Below, piece after piece: positions 5,722-7,624 of a DNA stretch of 7,624 nucleotides. Origin of the DNA: Anaerobacillus sp. (lineage in GTDB: Bacteria > Bacillota > Bacilli > Bacillales > Anaerobacillaceae); the NCBI GenBank assembly GCA_007118195.1, contig SKSA01000139.1, positions 1 through 7,624 of the forward strand, given 5' to 3'. The notes under the pieces are model-generated. The model saw nothing but the letters and a program-made list of their open reading frames with translations, did not search any database and was not told where the DNA came from. The first letter of the stretch is position 1; the number at the start of each line of letters is the position of its first letter. A program made the translations under genes and the position numbers.

Positions 5722-6879
5722 ATGAAAAAGAAACAATGTGTGGCAATGTTATTAGCAGGTGGTAGAGGAACAAGGTTACATGAATTAACAGATAGCAATG
5801 CAAAACCTGCAGTTCCATTCGGTGGAAAATATCGTATTATTGATTTTACATTAAGCAATTGTCGTAATTCTGGTATAGATACTGTTGGTGTGTTAACACA
5901 ATATCAACCTCACATATTACAAAACTATATCGGGAGAGGCGATGCTTGGGATCTTTATAATAGAAATGGTGGTTTAACGATCCTTCCACCATATCAATGT
6001 AAGCATACGGACCGTTGGTACGACGGTACTGCCCATGCGATTTATCAAAACCTACATTTTATTGAACAGTATGATCCAGAACACGTTTTAATCATATCTG
6101 GGGATCATATTTATAAGATGGATTATAATAAAATGCTTGAGCAGCATATTGAAACGAGCGCTGATGCGACCATTTCTGTGATGGGAGTTCCTTGGAAGGA
6201 AGCGAGTAGATTTGGGATCATGAATATTGATGAAATTAGTAATCGAATTGTAGACTTTGAAGAAAAGCCGCAATATCCAGCTTCTAATTTAGCATCTATG
6301 GGGATTTATATTTTTAAATGGAGTGTATTAAAACATTATTTAGAACGAGAAGAAAAAAATGAATTCTCCTCCAAAGATTTTGGTAAAGATATTATTCCGG
6401 CTATGCTCCTAAATAATCAATCATTATATTCCTATAAATTTAATGGATACTGGAAAGATGTCGATACGCTTGAAAGTTATTGGGAAGCCAATATGGACTT
6501 ATTAAATAAGGAAACAAATATCTTTTTAACGAATAAAGATTGGGAAGTTTGTACGGTAGAAAATAGTTGCCCACCTCAATACCTTGATAAAGATGCCGTC
6601 ATCAAACAGTCATTAACTGGAGCGGGTAATGAGATTTATGGTACTGTTGACCATTCAGTAATTTTTGGTGAAGTGAAAATTGGCAAAGGGTCAATCATTA
6701 AAAATTCGGTTGTGTTAACAGGTGCTACGATTGGTGAAAATGTAAAAATTGAGAACGCTATCGTTGGAGAAGGCGTTTCGATCCCTGATAACTATACGCT
6801 TACCAGCTCTTTAACTAAGGAAGTTACACTCATCGGTAAGACCGTAATAGAAGAGCGTCTGTCACTATCAGGTGTTTAA
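5722..6879 (+). CDS. glgC: Glucose-1-phosphate adenylyltransferase (ADP-glucose pyrophosphorylase)
   Basis: This 385-residue cytosolic enzyme makes ADP-glucose and PPi from ATP and glucose-1-phosphate, the committed step of bacterial glycogen synthesis. The nucleotidyltransferase domain shows the pyrophosphorylase signature GGRGTRL (13-19) with [16 protein letters not shown] (27-42), [10 protein letters not shown] with catalytic Asp128, FEEKP with Lys182 for glucose-1-phosphate, and [19 protein letters not shown] (243-261). A left-handed beta-helix with hexapeptide repeats fills about 300-385. AGGAGG lies five bases before the ATG. Length is close to B. subtilis GlgC. Position 105 in [12 protein letters not shown] is His where many homologues have Asp, Asn or Ser; this position varies in Firmicutes, so function is probably retained. 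It follows a 29-codon ORF and is closed by a terminator. No glgD, glgA, glgB or glgP is adjacent. Confidence 0.95.
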   Translation: MKKKQCVAMLLAGGRGTRLHELTDSNAKPAVPFGGKYRIIDFTLSNCRNSGIDTVGVLTQYQPHILQNYIGRGDAWDLYNRNGGLTILPPYQCKHTDRWYDGTAHAIYQNLHFIEQYDPEHVLIISGDHIYKMDYNKMLEQHIETSADATISVMGVPWKEASRFGIMNIDEISNRIVDFEEKPQYPASNLASMGIYIFKWSVLKHYLEREEKNEFSSKDFGKDIIPAMLLNNQSLYSYKFNGYWKDVDTLESYWEANMDLLNKETNIFLTNKDWEVCTVENSCPPQYLDKDAVIKQSLTGAGNEIYGTVDHSVIFGEVKIGKGSIIKNSVVLTGATIGENVKIENAIVGEGVSIPDNYTLTSSLTKEVTLIGKTVIEERLSLSGV

Positions 6880-6902
6880 TTCGTTCGTATGAAACATTTT
6901 AT

Positions 6903-6937
6903 AGTCCCTTGCAGAAAATTATGCAAGGGACTGTTTT
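6903..6937 (+). terminator. Rho-independent terminator of glgC
   Basis: AGTCCCTTGCA (6903-6913) and TGCAAGGGACT (6922-6932) form a perfect 11-base stem around an eight-base loop, followed by GTTTT. It begins 24 bases after the glgC stop. Confidence 0.9.
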
Positions 6938-6942
6938 AACTT

Positions 6943-6971
6943 TGATAATGAGTTTTAATGTTAGGATAAAA
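6943..6971. repeat. Second copy of the TNATAATGAGTTTTA motif with an inverted 11-mer
   Basis: TGATAATGAGTTTTA (6943-6957) matches TTATAATGAGTTTTA (2956-2970) at 14 of 15 bases. Three bases later TTAGGATAAAA (6961-6971) is the reverse complement of TTTTATCCTAA (2913-2923). The TGATAAT half equals a Fur 7-1-7 half site, but the right half matches poorly. It sits after the glgC terminator with no promoter partner, so it may be a relic rather than an operator. Confidence 0.3.
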
Positions 6972-7002
6972 TGGTATGTATTAATCATAAACAATTAGAG
7001 AC

Positions 7003-7037
7003 CACTTCAATAGGCGCTGCTCCTTTGATTTGAAGTG
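7003..7037. repeat. Short inverted repeat CACTTCAA/TTGAAGTG
   Basis: Perfect eight-base arms at 7003-7010 and 7030-7037 enclose 19 bases. GGCG (7013-7016) and CGCC (7045-7048) overlap the structure. There is no T-run. It lies in the glgC-htpX convergent gap and has no assigned role. Confidence 0.35.
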
Positions 7038-7071
7038 ACTTGCTCGCCAATTAAAGTTCTCCATGTGAAAA

Positions 7072-7140
7072 GGGGCTGCCCCAAACAAAGTGTCAGACAC
7101 TAATGAAAGGTCACTTTCACCAACACTTTAGGACAGCCCC
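7072..7140. repeat. Hairpin repeat, copy 2, and likely htpX terminator
   Basis: GGGGCTGCCCC (7072-7082) faces GGACAGCCCC (7131-7140); with one mismatch and a short bulge, pairing continues through the AAAGTGT / AACACTTT segments, and a small GAAAG/CTTTC hairpin (7105-7109 with 7114-7118) forms the tip. AACAAAGTGTCAGACAC (7084-7100) and TAGGACAGCCCC (7129-7140) are identical to the copy at 140-256. On the minus strand the stem begins 14 bases after the htpX stop and is followed by CTTTTC, so it probably terminates htpX. Confidence 0.75.
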
Positions 7141-7154
7141 GCACATCAAGTTAT

Positions 7155-7624
7155 TTAACGTTGTTCTAAGCGGGCAATTCGATCATCTAAATCAGGGTGA
7201 GAAGAGAACAATTTCATCATCCCGCCTTTACCACTGATTTTCATTGTTTGAATGGCAGAATCGTCAGAATGGTTATTAACATGGGCACGGTCAACGTGCG
7301 CTTTTAATGAACGTAACGCATGAGCCATTTTATCGCGACCTGCTAAATCAGCACCGCCTTGATCAGCGTGGTACTCACGATAACGTGAGAATGCCATTAC
7401 GACAATACTTCCAAGAATAGAGAATAAAATTTGGAAAATAATAATTGCCGCAAACTGAACGATAAAGCGCATTTCTTCACGCACGAAACGTGACACGACA
7501 ATCGCTGCAATTCTTGAGAAAAAGACAACGAAAGTATTTACAACACCTTGTAATAGCGTCATTGTTACCATATCACCGTTAGCGACGTGAGCAACCTCAT
7601 GGGCGATTACGCCTTCAACCGCAT
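7155..7624 (-). CDS. htpX: HtpX-type membrane zinc metalloprotease, 5' end outside the window
   Basis: The reading frame is open to the window edge, so only the last 155 residues are present. HtpX is an M48 protease in the cytoplasmic membrane that degrades misfolded membrane proteins. At the edge [17 protein letters not shown] carries the HExxH zinc site (visible residues 8-12), so an ATG a few codons later at 7571 is internal and not the start. Two hydrophobic segments follow (about visible residues 25-47 and 53-79). [17 protein letters not shown] supplies the third zinc ligand, Glu at visible residue 83. The C-terminal [18 protein letters not shown] is the usual HtpX ending. The missing N-terminal half should hold two more membrane segments. 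The gene converges with glgC, and a hairpin just past its stop likely ends transcription. Confidence 0.93.
   Translation of the reverse strand, partial: AVEGVIAHEVAHVANGDMVTMTLLQGVVNTFVVFFSRIAAIVVSRFVREEMRFIVQFAAIIIFQILFSILGSIVVMAFSRYREYHADQGGADLAGRDKMAHALRSLKAHVDRAHVNNHSDDSAIQTMKISGKGGMMKLFSSHPDLDDRIARLEQR

Noticed and set aside
6088..6273. Minus-strand 61-codon open frame
   Set aside because: It is antisense to the catalytic domain of glgC and has no supporting features.

Overview
The window looks like a piece of chromosome from a low-GC Gram-positive endospore-forming bacterium of the Bacillaceae type. Intergenic DNA is A/T-rich, ribosome binding sites are strong (AGGAGG-like), one gene starts with GTG, and the proteins resemble Bacillus families: a YfkO-like nitroreductase, a SpoVB/YkvU-like flippase, HtpX and GlgC. 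No species can be named from this sequence alone, and gene identities come from recognising motifs rather than from database searches.

Left part (1-2700). The last 37 codons of an Rpn/PD-(D/E)XK transposase-like gene enter on the + strand and converge on a minus-strand pair, kbl then tdh. Kbl and an SDR-type L-threonine dehydrogenase together form the threonine-to-glycine plus acetyl-CoA pathway. A long nested hairpin (140-256) followed by a T-run lies between the convergent gene ends. Upstream of kbl is a plausible CcpA (cre) site.

Middle (2700-5220). A gene-free stretch of about 350 bases (2700-3030) holds an 11-bp inverted repeat pair, a GGTGTCTGACACC palindrome, a good sigma-A-like promoter on the + strand with no gene in front of it, and two direct copies of a 13-mer around that promoter. 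A strong terminator then ends a minus-strand nitroreductase gene, and upstream of that lies a minus-strand 12-TM MOP-family flippase.

Right part (5220-7624). An A/T-rich divergent intergenic region leads on the + strand to a 29-codon acidic small ORF with an excellent ribosome binding site, then glgC (ADP-glucose pyrophosphorylase) and a clear terminator. No glgD, glgA or glgP follows, so glgC is outside the usual glycogen operon layout. A second copy of the hairpin repeat (7072-7140) separates glgC from the convergent htpX, whose N-terminal half is cut off by the window edge just upstream of the HEVAH zinc motif.

Most of the window is ordinary core metabolism and membrane functions. The less explained material is small: the acidic ORF ahead of glgC, the paired hairpin repeats at convergent gene ends, and the orphan promoter with its flanking repeats at 2911-2976.
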